Positions 32,056-37,279 of a stretch of DNA of 37,279 nt are shown here, one piece after another (the stretch's first letter is position 1; each line of letters opens with the position of its first letter). Below the pieces are notes generated by a model. The model saw nothing but the letters and a program-made list of their open reading frames with translations, was not told where the DNA came from and did no database searches. Both the position numbers and the translations under genes were made by a program. The stretch comes from a virus. The stretch spans positions 1 to 37,279 of IMG/VR virus record IMGVR_UViG_3300030098_002146, one strand, 5' to 3'.

Positions 32056-32391
32056 TTATGATTGAGGACAATCTTTATAAAGTATGTATTTACCCGCTGA
32101 AACCTCTATAGATGTGATAGCACCCATCAGTTCAAATCCAACAGGTATTGTTGTGCCTGTTAATTTAGCGTTATCTCCAGCCGACATATTTGTAGTTTCA
32201 AATCCTGTAAGCTCTCCCGCTTCTAAACACACTATTTTCCATCCTATGTCATTACCACTAGCCGTCCAACTATCTCCCGTTTCTAATACAACTGTATCAT
32301 TTTCACACATACCGCATTGCTGAAACATTAATGAAGCTTCGTATATCTCTGCTGTAGCGCTTGAAATATTGCTTGGTATATCGTTTGCCAT
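32056..32391 (-). CDS. Small beta-rich virion-type protein, 111 aa (paralog 1)
   Basis: This is the first gene of the late operon. MANDIPSNISSATAEIYEAS, then LMFQQCGMCENDTVV and GWKIVCLEAGELTGF, then GFELMGAITSIEVSAGKYIL and the final LYKDCPQS parallel the next gene closely, so the pair comes from a tandem duplication followed by divergence. It has four Cys. It is probably a surface or decoration protein. Its upstream region is the gene-poor stretch 32392-33192, which must hold the late promoter. Confidence 0.6.
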   Translation of the reverse strand: MANDIPSNISSATAEIYEASLMFQQCGMCENDTVVLETGDSWTASGNDIGWKIVCLEAGELTGFETTNMSAGDNAKLTGTTIPVGFELMGAITSIEVSAGKYILYKDCPQS

Positions 32392-33192
32392 TTTTATTAT
32401 CCTTTAATTATTCTTAATATTAAGCTACAAATAAAAGATTTTATTTTATATATCCTACGAAGTTTCTAGAAATTTTACTTTGTCTTTTAATTGATATTTA
32501 TATTTAAGAGTATACAATACCCTTACTATACCCTATCATTATGAAATTGAATTCCATTCCATTTTTATTATATTTTAACTTCCAAAAGTTGCTTAAAAAT
32601 TAATTTTTTTTCATATACCTTTGGATTCTTATAGAATACGCTGTTGCTCATATCGCAACTAGCATATTTGATAACCTTCTTAAAAAAATAATCACAATGT
32701 TCAAGTTTAAATTTGGAAAACTAACTATACAACTATTACCTCCTAAAATTATATGGAATATCTAATTATGAAATTGGATTTAGGTTTAGTGCGTGTATGT
32801 GTATGTGGTTAAGAAATCAATACTTTCAATATTACGGACTTTGCATTTTTTTACCCCTTTTTACTGAAAATATTTCAAAATCAATCTTTTTTTTGTTGGA
32901 TTCAAAGAAAAAAAACTTTTTTAATAACTTTTTGTTCTTTTTCTTGCATAAAAAAAGAAAAAAAACAGATAATAAAAAGCATTTCATAAAAATAATTTTT
33001 ACTATCTGCATTTTTTTTAACACCCCATAATGATTAGAATCAAAGTCAATATTGTTATTGTAAAATCATTAAAAGGAATTTGGTTGAACTTATTAAAACC
33101 TGGCTTTGTATGTCATAAATTTTAATATTTAGTTAGTAGATAAACTTTTTATTTGGGCGTTATCTGTTTGCCTTTTCTTCGTTTTGTGGCTA
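32392..33192. other. AT-rich gene-poor region upstream of the late operon
   Basis: About 800 bp without a convincing gene. It contains the dispersed element copy B (32483-32524), a perfect TTTCTAGAAA palindrome near 32463, a direct repeat ATTATGAAATTG (near 32539 and 32766), a GTTGC/GCAAC hairpin near 32643 and long A/T runs (32880-33010). No TAnnTTTG box with a proper -33 partner is found close to 32391, so the late promoter may use another sigma factor or an activator. A 63-codon minus frame at 32832-33023 is low complexity and doubtful. Confidence 0.7.
32483..32524 (-). repeat. Dispersed intergenic element, copy B
   Basis: On the minus strand: AAGGGTATTGTATACTCTTAAA, then ATAAATATCAATTAAAAGA. 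It matches copy A (6698-6751) in both outer blocks, but lacks the middle insertion. It lies about 90 bp before the first late gene. Two copies in front of operons hint at a regulatory site. Confidence 0.5.
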
Positions 33193-33435
33193 TCAAGTGT
33201 TACTTATATAGTCCTCTAATTCTTCTATTTTGTAATCTTTTAAATATCTTCTTTTGTCTTCTGTCAAATCGTGAAGCATTTCATCTCTTTCTACTGCTTC
33301 TAATTCTTCAATATCATATTCCCAATGAAACCACCCTATATAATCACTCTTTAATTCTTTATCGGATAGTTCTTCTAATTCTTTTACATACTTATCCAAA
33401 TATTCTTCTATTAAAATTTTTCTTTTTTTTCTCAT
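33193..33435 (-). CDS. Hypothetical acidic protein, 80 aa
   Basis: A highly charged helix-rich protein (MRKKRKILIEEYLDKYVKEL, then SDKELKSDYIGWFHWEYDIE, KDYKIEELEDYISNT) with a basic start and acidic middle. There is no family that I know. It is the last gene of the operon driven by promoter 35276-35307, 8 bp after the preceding small gene, and is followed by the gene-poor region. Charged small proteins of this kind are often anti-host factors, but that is not shown here. Confidence 0.6.
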   Translation of the reverse strand: MRKKRKILIEEYLDKYVKELEELSDKELKSDYIGWFHWEYDIEELEAVERDEMLHDLTEDKRRYLKDYKIEELEDYISNT

Positions 33436-33443
33436 AGTTTTAT

Positions 33444-33587
33444 TTATTTGTTTGCTTTTTCTAGTTCATTTTGCAACTTATCAATTAAAGATAATAAAAG
33501 TTTCTTTTGCTTTTTGTTGAAATCTATAAAATATATAATTCTATAAATATCATCTAATTGATTAACAATATTTTTTAATTCTGTCAT
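33444..33587 (-). CDS. Hypothetical protein, 47 aa
   Basis: From the ATG at 33587 it reads MTELKNIVNQLDDIYRIIYF, then a Lys-rich helix with LLLSLIDKLQNELEKANK, a small amphipathic coiled-coil. The start sits 1 bp after the zinc-ribbon stop; a longer form to 33626 would overlap that gene. Too little to assign a role; perhaps a partner of one of its neighbours. Confidence 0.5.
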   Translation of the reverse strand: MTELKNIVNQLDDIYRIIYFIDFNKKQKKLLLSLIDKLQNELEKANK

Positions 33588-33588
33588 G

Positions 33589-33813
33589 TTATATAATTTG
33601 ATTAATATTCTTTTTTTGTACTTCATCGCAATACTTAATGTCTTTTTCGCACCTATGACAATAACCGCGTTGGTCGATGCCTGCTCCGTTTCTGTCTAGC
33701 TCATGCGCTGTACTTGTTGTATCGTTTGGATTCCACCAAATTAAAAATTCTATGTCATCGCTTGCGCAATAAGGACAAACACAAATAATTTTATTTTCTT
33801 CTGTCATGATCAT
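33589..33813 (-). CDS. Zinc-ribbon protein, 74 aa
   Basis: CVCPYCASDD near residue 12-21 and YCHRCEKDIKYC near 51-62 give a four-Cys zinc ribbon around a Trp-rich loop (EFLIWWNPND). The N-terminus has two nearby ATGs (33813 and 33807). Ribbons of this type are found in phage proteins that bind nucleic acid or RNA polymerase. It is the third gene of its operon, 20 bp after the 389-aa gene, whose own tail is also a zinc finger. Confidence 0.65.
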   Translation of the reverse strand: MIMTEENKIICVCPYCASDDIEFLIWWNPNDTTSTAHELDRNGAGIDQRGYCHRCEKDIKYCDEVQKKNINQII

Positions 33814-33833
33814 TTGATTTTATTAATACTCTG

Positions 33834-35003
33834 TTATATGTCTAAATCTCTGCAATAATGATAGTCGCCTGTGTACTCATTATAAACTGCGTTTTCTTGC
33901 CTTACTGATTCTCCGCGCTCTTCAATATATACTCCGCAATCATTACAAAGATATTCCTCTTCTAATTCTGAATAGTAAATATCATCTTCATGGAATCTCT
34001 CCCCGCAACAATCACAAAGAGCATTATCTTCTCCATCTGTAAAATACCCCTCTGTTGAATCTAAAATGAAATCACAATTATTTTCTGTTGCTTCAAATTT
34101 GATATTATTGCTTAAATTCTCCCCCCATCTGAACGAGTCTAAATATGGATACGATTCTAATTCATGGAATGTATCTTGGTTGATTTGTATGCTGAAATCG
34201 GGGTTACAACTATTACTTTTTATCTTTGCTTTTTCTCCATAGCTATCACGTAAAAAGCTATTTACTTTTTGCTTATTAAAGAAATTTAAATTCTCTAATT
34301 TATAAGCTCTTTTTATGTAGCTGAATAACTGCAACTGCAAAGATTCAAAGTTTGAATTTTGAAATTCATTTGATACATAAACCCTATCTAAAAAATATTT
34401 TTTTTCTTTTGTTGCTCCGATTGTCTTTCCTGATTTTTCGCAAATAATATCTTTTGTAATTTCTTTGCTCCAAAATAAACCCCGCGCAACTACTGACATT
34501 CCCATTTTTAAACCTACTATTTGCACTCTGGTGTTTATAAAATTACTGTATATGTCAAAGAACTTTCTAGGCTTTCCGCTCATGCAACTGCCGTTTTTAT
34601 TATAAATGAAATTTTTATTCTCTTCGCTATAAAACCCGCTAACATCATCACAAATAAAGAATTCAATATTTTGTAAATATTCTTTTCTTAATTGGCTATG
34701 TATATCTTCCGAAACTGTATTAAGGCGCTCTACTTCTTTTGCTTTTTCTGCTTTAAACATTTTATTTAATAGCTTGCTAATACTAGTGCTAGTGAAATAT
34801 TTTTTTCTTTGTTCTGTCGTTCCTTTTATTTTTGTGTCTGTATATTCTAACAAAGAATTAATTTTTTCTTGCTTAATATATGCCGTTTGTAATGGATTAT
34901 TTATACACTTTGAAATGTATTTAAATTCATTAAAATTATCATTTTTATCTAAATATATTGTTAGATAATTAATAGCTTTTTGAATGGTGTTTTCTTTTTT
35001 CAT
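33834..35003 (-). CDS. Hypothetical protein with C-terminal double zinc-finger region, 389 aa
   Basis: Most of the chain (1-320) is Lys/Asn-rich, helical, with no motif that I know. The last 60 residues hold ALCDCCGERFHEDDIYYSEL, then EYLCNDCGVYIEERGES and VYNEYTGDYHYCRDLD, a zinc-finger tail found at the end of many phage proteins of unknown role. It is the second gene after promoter 35276-35307 and has a TAACTAAT-like box just before its ATG. It is the largest unassigned gene of the early-type regions and a good candidate for a host-takeover protein. Confidence 0.65.
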   Translation of the reverse strand: MKKENTIQKAINYLTIYLDKNDNFNEFKYISKCINNPLQTAYIKQEKINSLLEYTDTKIKGTTEQRKKYFTSTSISKLLNKMFKAEKAKEVERLNTVSEDIHSQLRKEYLQNIEFFICDDVSGFYSEENKNFIYNKNGSCMSGKPRKFFDIYSNFINTRVQIVGLKMGMSVVARGLFWSKEITKDIICEKSGKTIGATKEKKYFLDRVYVSNEFQNSNFESLQLQLFSYIKRAYKLENLNFFNKQKVNSFLRDSYGEKAKIKSNSCNPDFSIQINQDTFHELESYPYLDSFRWGENLSNNIKFEATENNCDFILDSTEGYFTDGEDNALCDCCGERFHEDDIYYSELEEEYLCNDCGVYIEERGESVRQENAVYNEYTGDYHYCRDLDI

Positions 35004-35030
35004 TTTTAAATAATTAGTTAGTAAAATTGA

Positions 35031-35249
35031 TTAGCTTAATAAGTTATAAATTAATGTAATTACAGCAACTAAAAATGTTGCTATAAATACAAAACTTACT
35101 GCAAAAATAACCGCCTGAATTAATACCTCTTCAAATGGTTGATTGTTGTAAAATATTGTCTTTTGCTCTTGCTTGAATTTTTTAAAATTTGCTTGCTCTT
35201 TTTTTACTAGCTCGCAATCAATCGGATAAAATTTTGTTTCTGTTTTCAT
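35031..35249 (-). CDS. Small membrane protein, 72 aa, first gene after promoter
   Basis: A basic, Lys/Gln-rich first half (FKKFKQEQKTIFYNNQPFEE) is followed by one strong hydrophobic segment (LIQAVIFAVSFVFIATFLVAVITLIYNLL, residues 43-71 in pieces) to the end. Probably anchored by its C-terminus with the N-terminal part in the cytoplasm. It is placed about 27 nt after a consensus promoter, so it is expected to be made early and strongly. Exclusion or membrane-takeover roles are possible but unproven. Confidence 0.65.
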   Translation of the reverse strand: MKTETKFYPIDCELVKKEQANFKKFKQEQKTIFYNNQPFEEVLIQAVIFAVSFVFIATFLVAVITLIYNLLS

Positions 35250-35275
35250 GTCTTAAAATTTAATTAATACTAATG

Positions 35276-35307
35276 CAAATATAAATAAATTTGAATTACT
35301 ATGCAAA
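35276..35307 (-). promoter_or_regulatory. Bacteroidetes-type promoter for the 35249-33193 operon
   Basis: On the minus strand TTTG (35304-35307), 20 nt, TATATTTG (35276-35283), matching TTTG-N19..21-TAnnTTTG. The start is expected around 35270, about 20 nt before the first gene. Confidence 0.75.
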
Positions 35308-35370
35308 TTATTTGTAATATTTATAAACATTATTTTGTTAGTATCTTTTTTTTTAATGGCTTAAAATTTA

Positions 35371-35400
35371 GAGCTGTAAAAATCACAGCTGTGAAAAATA
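35371..35400. promoter_or_regulatory. Palindrome TCACAGCTGTGA with a flanking half-site repeat
   Basis: The perfect 12-bp palindrome TCACAGCTGTGA lies at 35383-35394. A direct repeat AGCTGT(G)AAAAAT is seen twice with a spacing of about 16 bp. It stands about 75 bp upstream of promoter 35276-35307 and looks like a dimer-binding operator. The adjacent HTH protein (35622-35822) is a candidate binder. Confidence 0.5.
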
Positions 35401-35440
35401 GGTAGGTCAAAACGCCCTATTACTATATTAAACAGGCCCA

Positions 35441-35484
35441 GCAGTTTCAACGGCCTGGCAGTTTCAGGGGGTTTAGCAGTTTCA
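35441..35484. repeat. Three direct repeats GCAGTTTCA, iteron-like
   Basis: GCAGTTTCA occurs at 35441-35449, 35458-35466 and 35476-35484, with spacings of 17 and 18 bp. An inverted repeat CAGGCC/GGCCTG brackets the first copy. The G+C content here is clearly above the AT-rich surroundings. Such repeats are typical of replication iterons or operator arrays. Confidence 0.6.
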
Positions 35485-35538
35485 CACAAAAAAAAATTTG
35501 TTTTTTATTTTTTTGAAACAAAATTTAAAAATTTTCGT

Positions 35539-35573
35539 AAAAAAAAATAGCCAACACTTTTAAATGCTGGCTA
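35539..35573 (-). terminator. Intrinsic terminator after the HTH gene
   Basis: On the minus strand TAGCCAGCA pairs with TGTTGGCTA (8 bp plus one mismatch) around an 8-nt TTTAAAAG loop (35548-35573), followed by nine T residues (35539-35547). It ends the operon that carries the VRR-NUC gene. Confidence 0.8.
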
Positions 35574-35621
35574 CTCTTCCTTTTAACTAACTAAACAAGC
35601 GTATTATGAAACGCTCTCTCT

Positions 35622-35822
35622 TTAATCCTTTATATAAGTTTTATATTTAAGGATTTTATTTATAATAGATTGACTTACTTGATAGGATTCTGCTAACTGC
35701 TCTTGGGTATATGCTCCTGTTTCGTACTCCAATCTTATCTTTTGTGCTTCTTCATAGGTAAATTTTCTTTTGGCGTATCCACCTCCTCGCCTATCTTTTC
35801 TTTCATATATGTTTATACTCAT
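35622..35822 (-). CDS. Small helix-turn-helix DNA-binding protein, 66 aa
   Basis: A basic, Arg/Gly-rich start (ERKDRRGGGYAKRKFT) and then a helix-turn-helix (YEEAQKIRLEYETGAYTQEQ, LAESYQVSQSIINKILKYKTY), of the kind often fused to or found beside phage and intron endonucleases. It overlaps the VRR-NUC gene by 4 bp and is the last gene before the terminator. It may regulate the operon downstream by binding the palindrome or iterons that lie only 140-240 bp away. Confidence 0.7.
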   Translation of the reverse strand: MSINIYERKDRRGGGYAKRKFTYEEAQKIRLEYETGAYTQEQLAESYQVSQSIINKILKYKTYIKD

Positions 35823-36193
35823 ATCTTTTTGTTAAAATAGTCATCTATAACTTGAATGGTTTCATCTACTCCTTTTGTTACCCTTGCACAGTATCCCTGA
35901 CTGTTAAGATACTCTATCCATTCCTTCTGTTCTTTTGTTGCGTATCCTTTTTTGTCCTTTTTTATTTCAAGGAAGAGTCCATGGTACACCCCCCCCTCTA
36001 TGTCCCCCCTCTCCATAGGAACGCATATCTGCAAATCAGGAAAGCCTTTAACATATCCTGTTGCTTTAGCTTTTACAGCCTGTTTAAAGCTAGTTCTAAT
36101 ACCTCCTAGGCTGGCACAATACCTAGCTTTAGGATAAGCAAACTGCAAGTATTTAACTACGCTTTTTTGTACTTCTTCTTCTTGGTTTCTCAA
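35819..36193 (-). CDS. VRR-NUC domain nuclease, 124 aa
   Basis: The VRR-NUC (PD-D/ExK) motifs are in order: an N-terminal EEEV helix (5-8), GFPDLQI (Asp53) and LFLEIKKDKKGYATKEQKEW (E76, K78, in pieces), then the end GYCARVTKGVDE. Phage members are structure-specific or Holliday-junction-type nucleases used in recombination and in DNA packaging debris removal. Full-length for a stand-alone VRR-NUC. It overlaps the coiled-coil protein gene by 41 bp upstream and the HTH gene by 4 bp downstream. Confidence 0.9.
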   Translation of the reverse strand: MRNQEEEVQKSVVKYLQFAYPKARYCASLGGIRTSFKQAVKAKATGYVKGFPDLQICVPMERGDIEGGVYHGLFLEIKKDKKGYATKEQKEWIEYLNSQGYCARVTKGVDETIQVIDDYFNKKI

Positions 36194-36380
36194 TTACTTT
36201 AAGTTTTGAAGATTTACATTCTTTAATGCTTTTACTTAACTCAACATAATTCTTTTCAATTATTGTTTCTAATATATCTGTATCAACTTCTAAGTCAGAT
36301 ATATCATCAGCATTTTCTCTAATCCTGAAGTTTAAATAAACACAGTAAAGTAAAATAACTACACATAATAAAGTTTCCAT
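36153..36380 (-). CDS. Small membrane-anchored coiled-coil protein, 75 aa
   Basis: A hydrophobic N-terminus (METLLCVVILLYCVYLNF, residues 1-18) anchors an acidic coiled-coil stretch (RENADDISDLEVDTDILETI) and a very basic tail (KPRRRSTKKRS). The layout resembles spanin-type or lysis-accessory proteins with a single N-terminal anchor, but it sits in an early-type operon, so I do not call it a spanin. It overlaps the VRR-NUC gene by 41 bp. Confidence 0.6.
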   Translation of the reverse strand: METLLCVVILLYCVYLNFRIRENADDISDLEVDTDILETIIEKNYVELSKSIKECKSSKLKVIEKPRRRSTKKRS

Positions 36381-36391
36381 ATCGTTTTGTT

Positions 36392-36631
36392 TTAATAAGA
36401 TGTTTCTCCATATTGACCCTCAATATAGATGTTTTGAAATTTTATATCCAAATCCTTTTTTTTAGCTTTTGTATCTCTTTTAATTCTTGCTATCAGTCCT
36501 TCGTCTTTTTTTATCATTTCCAAATCATTAGTCAGCACAAAGGTATCAATTTTTCCATAACGAAACGCTCTAGCTGAACCTCTGTTGCGGTATCCATAGT
36601 CTATAATAACCCTATATATAGGCTTACCCAT
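36392..36631 (-). CDS. Hypothetical protein, 79 aa
   Basis: A basic beta/alpha protein (MGKPIYRVIIDYGYRNRGSA, then DTFVLTNDLEMIKKDEGLIA and KFQNIYIEGQYGE). I know no family. The ATG overlaps the 74-aa gene by 8 bp. The same eight first codons appear at the left window end, showing that this gene spans the contig joint. Its start region contains a perfect palindrome CCTATATATAGG inside the coding sequence. Confidence 0.65.
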   Translation of the reverse strand: MGKPIYRVIIDYGYRNRGSARAFRYGKIDTFVLTNDLEMIKKDEGLIARIKRDTKAKKKDLDIKFQNIYIEGQYGETSY

Positions 36632-36848
36632 TTCGTTTTTCCTTTTCTATCTCCAACACTTCTATCAACTCTTCTTTAGTGTGAAGCTTTCTTGCCTTAT
36701 TGCCATAAATTTTAGCGTTTTCCCTGCTATACTCATCAGGATTATAAACAAGTTTAACTTCCCTAACAAATTCTTTTGAGTCGTATTTAACTATCCATCT
36801 AGAATTACTACAATGATTATGTCTTTTTAAATGATGTAAGTAGCTCAT
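36624..36848 (-). CDS. Hypothetical protein, 74 aa (right copy)
   Basis: Same gene as at 18-242, with Asn at positions 11 and 15 and Glu at 26 instead of Lys, Asp and Asp. Here it is followed by the complete 79-aa gene, so this copy shows the true downstream order. It is 1 bp after the DUF3310 gene. Function unknown. Confidence 0.75.
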   Translation of the reverse strand: MSYLHHLKRHNHCSNSRWIVKYDSKEFVREVKLVYNPDEYSRENAKIYGNKARKLHTKEELIEVLEIEKEKRNG

Positions 36849-36849
36849 T

Positions 36850-37071
36850 TTATTTTTGCTTTATTTCTTCTATTTTCTCTAACTCAAACTCCAAATGTGC
36901 TATAGCTTTTTTGATGCACTCTATTGGTTTTGCGTGTTTCTTTTCGGCTCTCAAAAGATAGGTAACAGCGGTTCCTATATTATAGTTTAAGTCAAATCCC
37001 GAAACTACTTTTCTAGCCTCATAACCATTGTTACCCATGTAGTAATGCGGTACTCTATTGTCTCTACTCAT
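36850..37071 (-). CDS. DUF3310-like protein, 73 aa (right copy)
   Basis: The protein sequence is identical to that of the left copy (244-465) although 12 bases differ. It carries the DUF3310 pattern GTAVTYLLRAEKK and the KKAIAHLEF helix. It overlaps the partial upstream gene by 8 bp. Confidence 0.8.
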   Translation of the reverse strand: MSRDNRVPHYYMGNNGYEARKVVSGFDLNYNIGTAVTYLLRAEKKHAKPIECIKKAIAHLEFELEKIEEIKQK

Positions 37072-37279
37072 TTGTGTCTGTTTTAGTGTAGTATTTTCTT
37101 CTTAATCCTATTTTCATTTCCCTCTCAATAATTTTTTTAGAAAGACCTCCATCCTCTTCAGATGCTTTTAAATAGTAATCTGCTATAACAAAAAATACAT
37201 TGAGGTTAAAATCTAAAGCCCTTCTCAAGGTTTTTATTTTTTCTTTATAATTCAAAGATAGATAATAATTTTTAGTAAG
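37064..37279 (-). CDS. Partial hypothetical protein (right copy of the 87-aa gene)
   Basis: The frame is open to the window end, so the start is missing; an internal TTG at 37255 is not a convincing start. Its sequence matches the left copy (458-721) from LTKNYYLSLNYKEK on, with one change (Glu to Asp in SEEDGG). Confidence 0.7.
   Translation of the reverse strand, partial: LTKNYYLSLNYKEKIKTLRRALDFNLNVFFVIADYYLKASEEDGGLSKKIIEREMKIGLRRKYYTKTDTNE

Larger units (their letters stand above)
36607..37279. repeat. Right copy of the terminal redundancy
   Basis: Gapless alignment to 1-673 with 28 substitutions. In the three genes it contains, four substitutions change residues and the rest are silent. 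The last 73 bases (37207-37279) match the left copy perfectly. Confidence 0.9.

Noticed and set aside
32832-33023. 63-codon minus-strand frame in the gene-poor region
   Set aside because: Composition is low complexity (Lys/Phe runs from A/T tracts), there is no leader box or recognisable domain, and a mirror frame exists on the plus strand. I do not call it a gene.
32797-33030. Plus-strand frame of 77 codons in the same A/T tracts
   Set aside because: It would be the only plus-strand gene, and its sequence is made of homopolymer runs. Read as chance.
36601-36631. CCTATATATAGG palindrome as an operator
   Set aside because: It lies inside the first codons of the 79-aa gene in both terminal copies and is explained by coding for PIYR; no promoter is near.
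1-37279. CRISPR array, insertion sequence or tRNA gene
   Set aside because: No regularly spaced repeat array, no transposase or terminal inverted repeats, and no cloverleaf were found on either strand.

Overview
The window looks like one complete tailed-phage genome, probably a virulent siphovirus of a Bacteroidetes (Flavobacteriia-like) host. Every gene I can support lies on the minus strand. The DNA is AT-rich. Purine-rich Shine-Dalgarno sites are largely absent, and starts are preceded by A-rich leaders instead. Three intergenic promoters fit the Bacteroidetes consensus (TTTG, 19-20 nt, TAnnTTTG). A 1043-residue tape measure, no sheath gene and no visible integrase or immunity cassette point to a long non-contractile tail and a lytic life style. 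The first 673 bases and the last 673 bases align without gaps, out to both window ends, with 28 substitutions that are mostly synonymous. The simplest reading is a circular or circularly permuted genome of about 36,606 bp whose overlapping contig ends come from two close strain variants.

Layout, following transcription from high to low coordinates. (1) Promoter 35276-35307 drives a small membrane protein, a 389-aa zinc-finger protein, a zinc-ribbon protein and two small unknowns (35249 to 33193). (2) An AT-rich stretch of about 800 bp with no convincing gene separates these from the late operon. (3) The late operon (32391 to 7988) holds two paralogous small beta-rich proteins, a head-associated protein, small and large terminase, tail assembly genes, a tail-terminator-like/LamG fusion, two very large tail proteins, a neck-type protein, the tape measure, a ClpP-type prohead protease with scaffold tail, major capsid, probable tail tube, portal, connector, two surface-type proteins and a lysis block (a 52-aa holin-like protein, a DUF5675 protein, a holin). 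It ends at a strong intrinsic terminator (7876-7914). Tail genes come before capsid and portal, which is an unusual order. (4) A metallophosphoesterase gene (7846-6761) follows. (5) Promoter 6630-6660 drives a DNA-metabolism operon: an unknown, a zinc-rich protein, a 40-aa lipoprotein, an HTH_39 protein, an Erf/SSAP-like protein, two unknowns, a Cro-like HTH protein, a stand-alone DnaA-domain-IV protein and an SSB-like protein, closing on a long hairpin at 3583-3506. (6) Promoter 3446-3477 makes a roughly 200-nt leader that looks strongly structured, then an M20-family metallopeptidase with a C-terminal zinc ribbon, a replication-initiator-like protein and small genes including DUF3310. Across the contig joint this run continues through small proteins, a VRR-NUC nuclease and an HTH protein to a terminator at 35573-35539.

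The least explained parts are the structured leader at 3240-3441, the palindrome-plus-direct-repeat region at 35371-35484, a dispersed element shared by two intergenic regions (6698-6751 and 32483-32524), a TTAACTAA-like box set a fixed distance before several start codons, and the phage M20 peptidase. No polymerase, helicase or primase is recognisable, so replication probably relies on the host replisome, recruited through the DnaA-like and initiator-like proteins.
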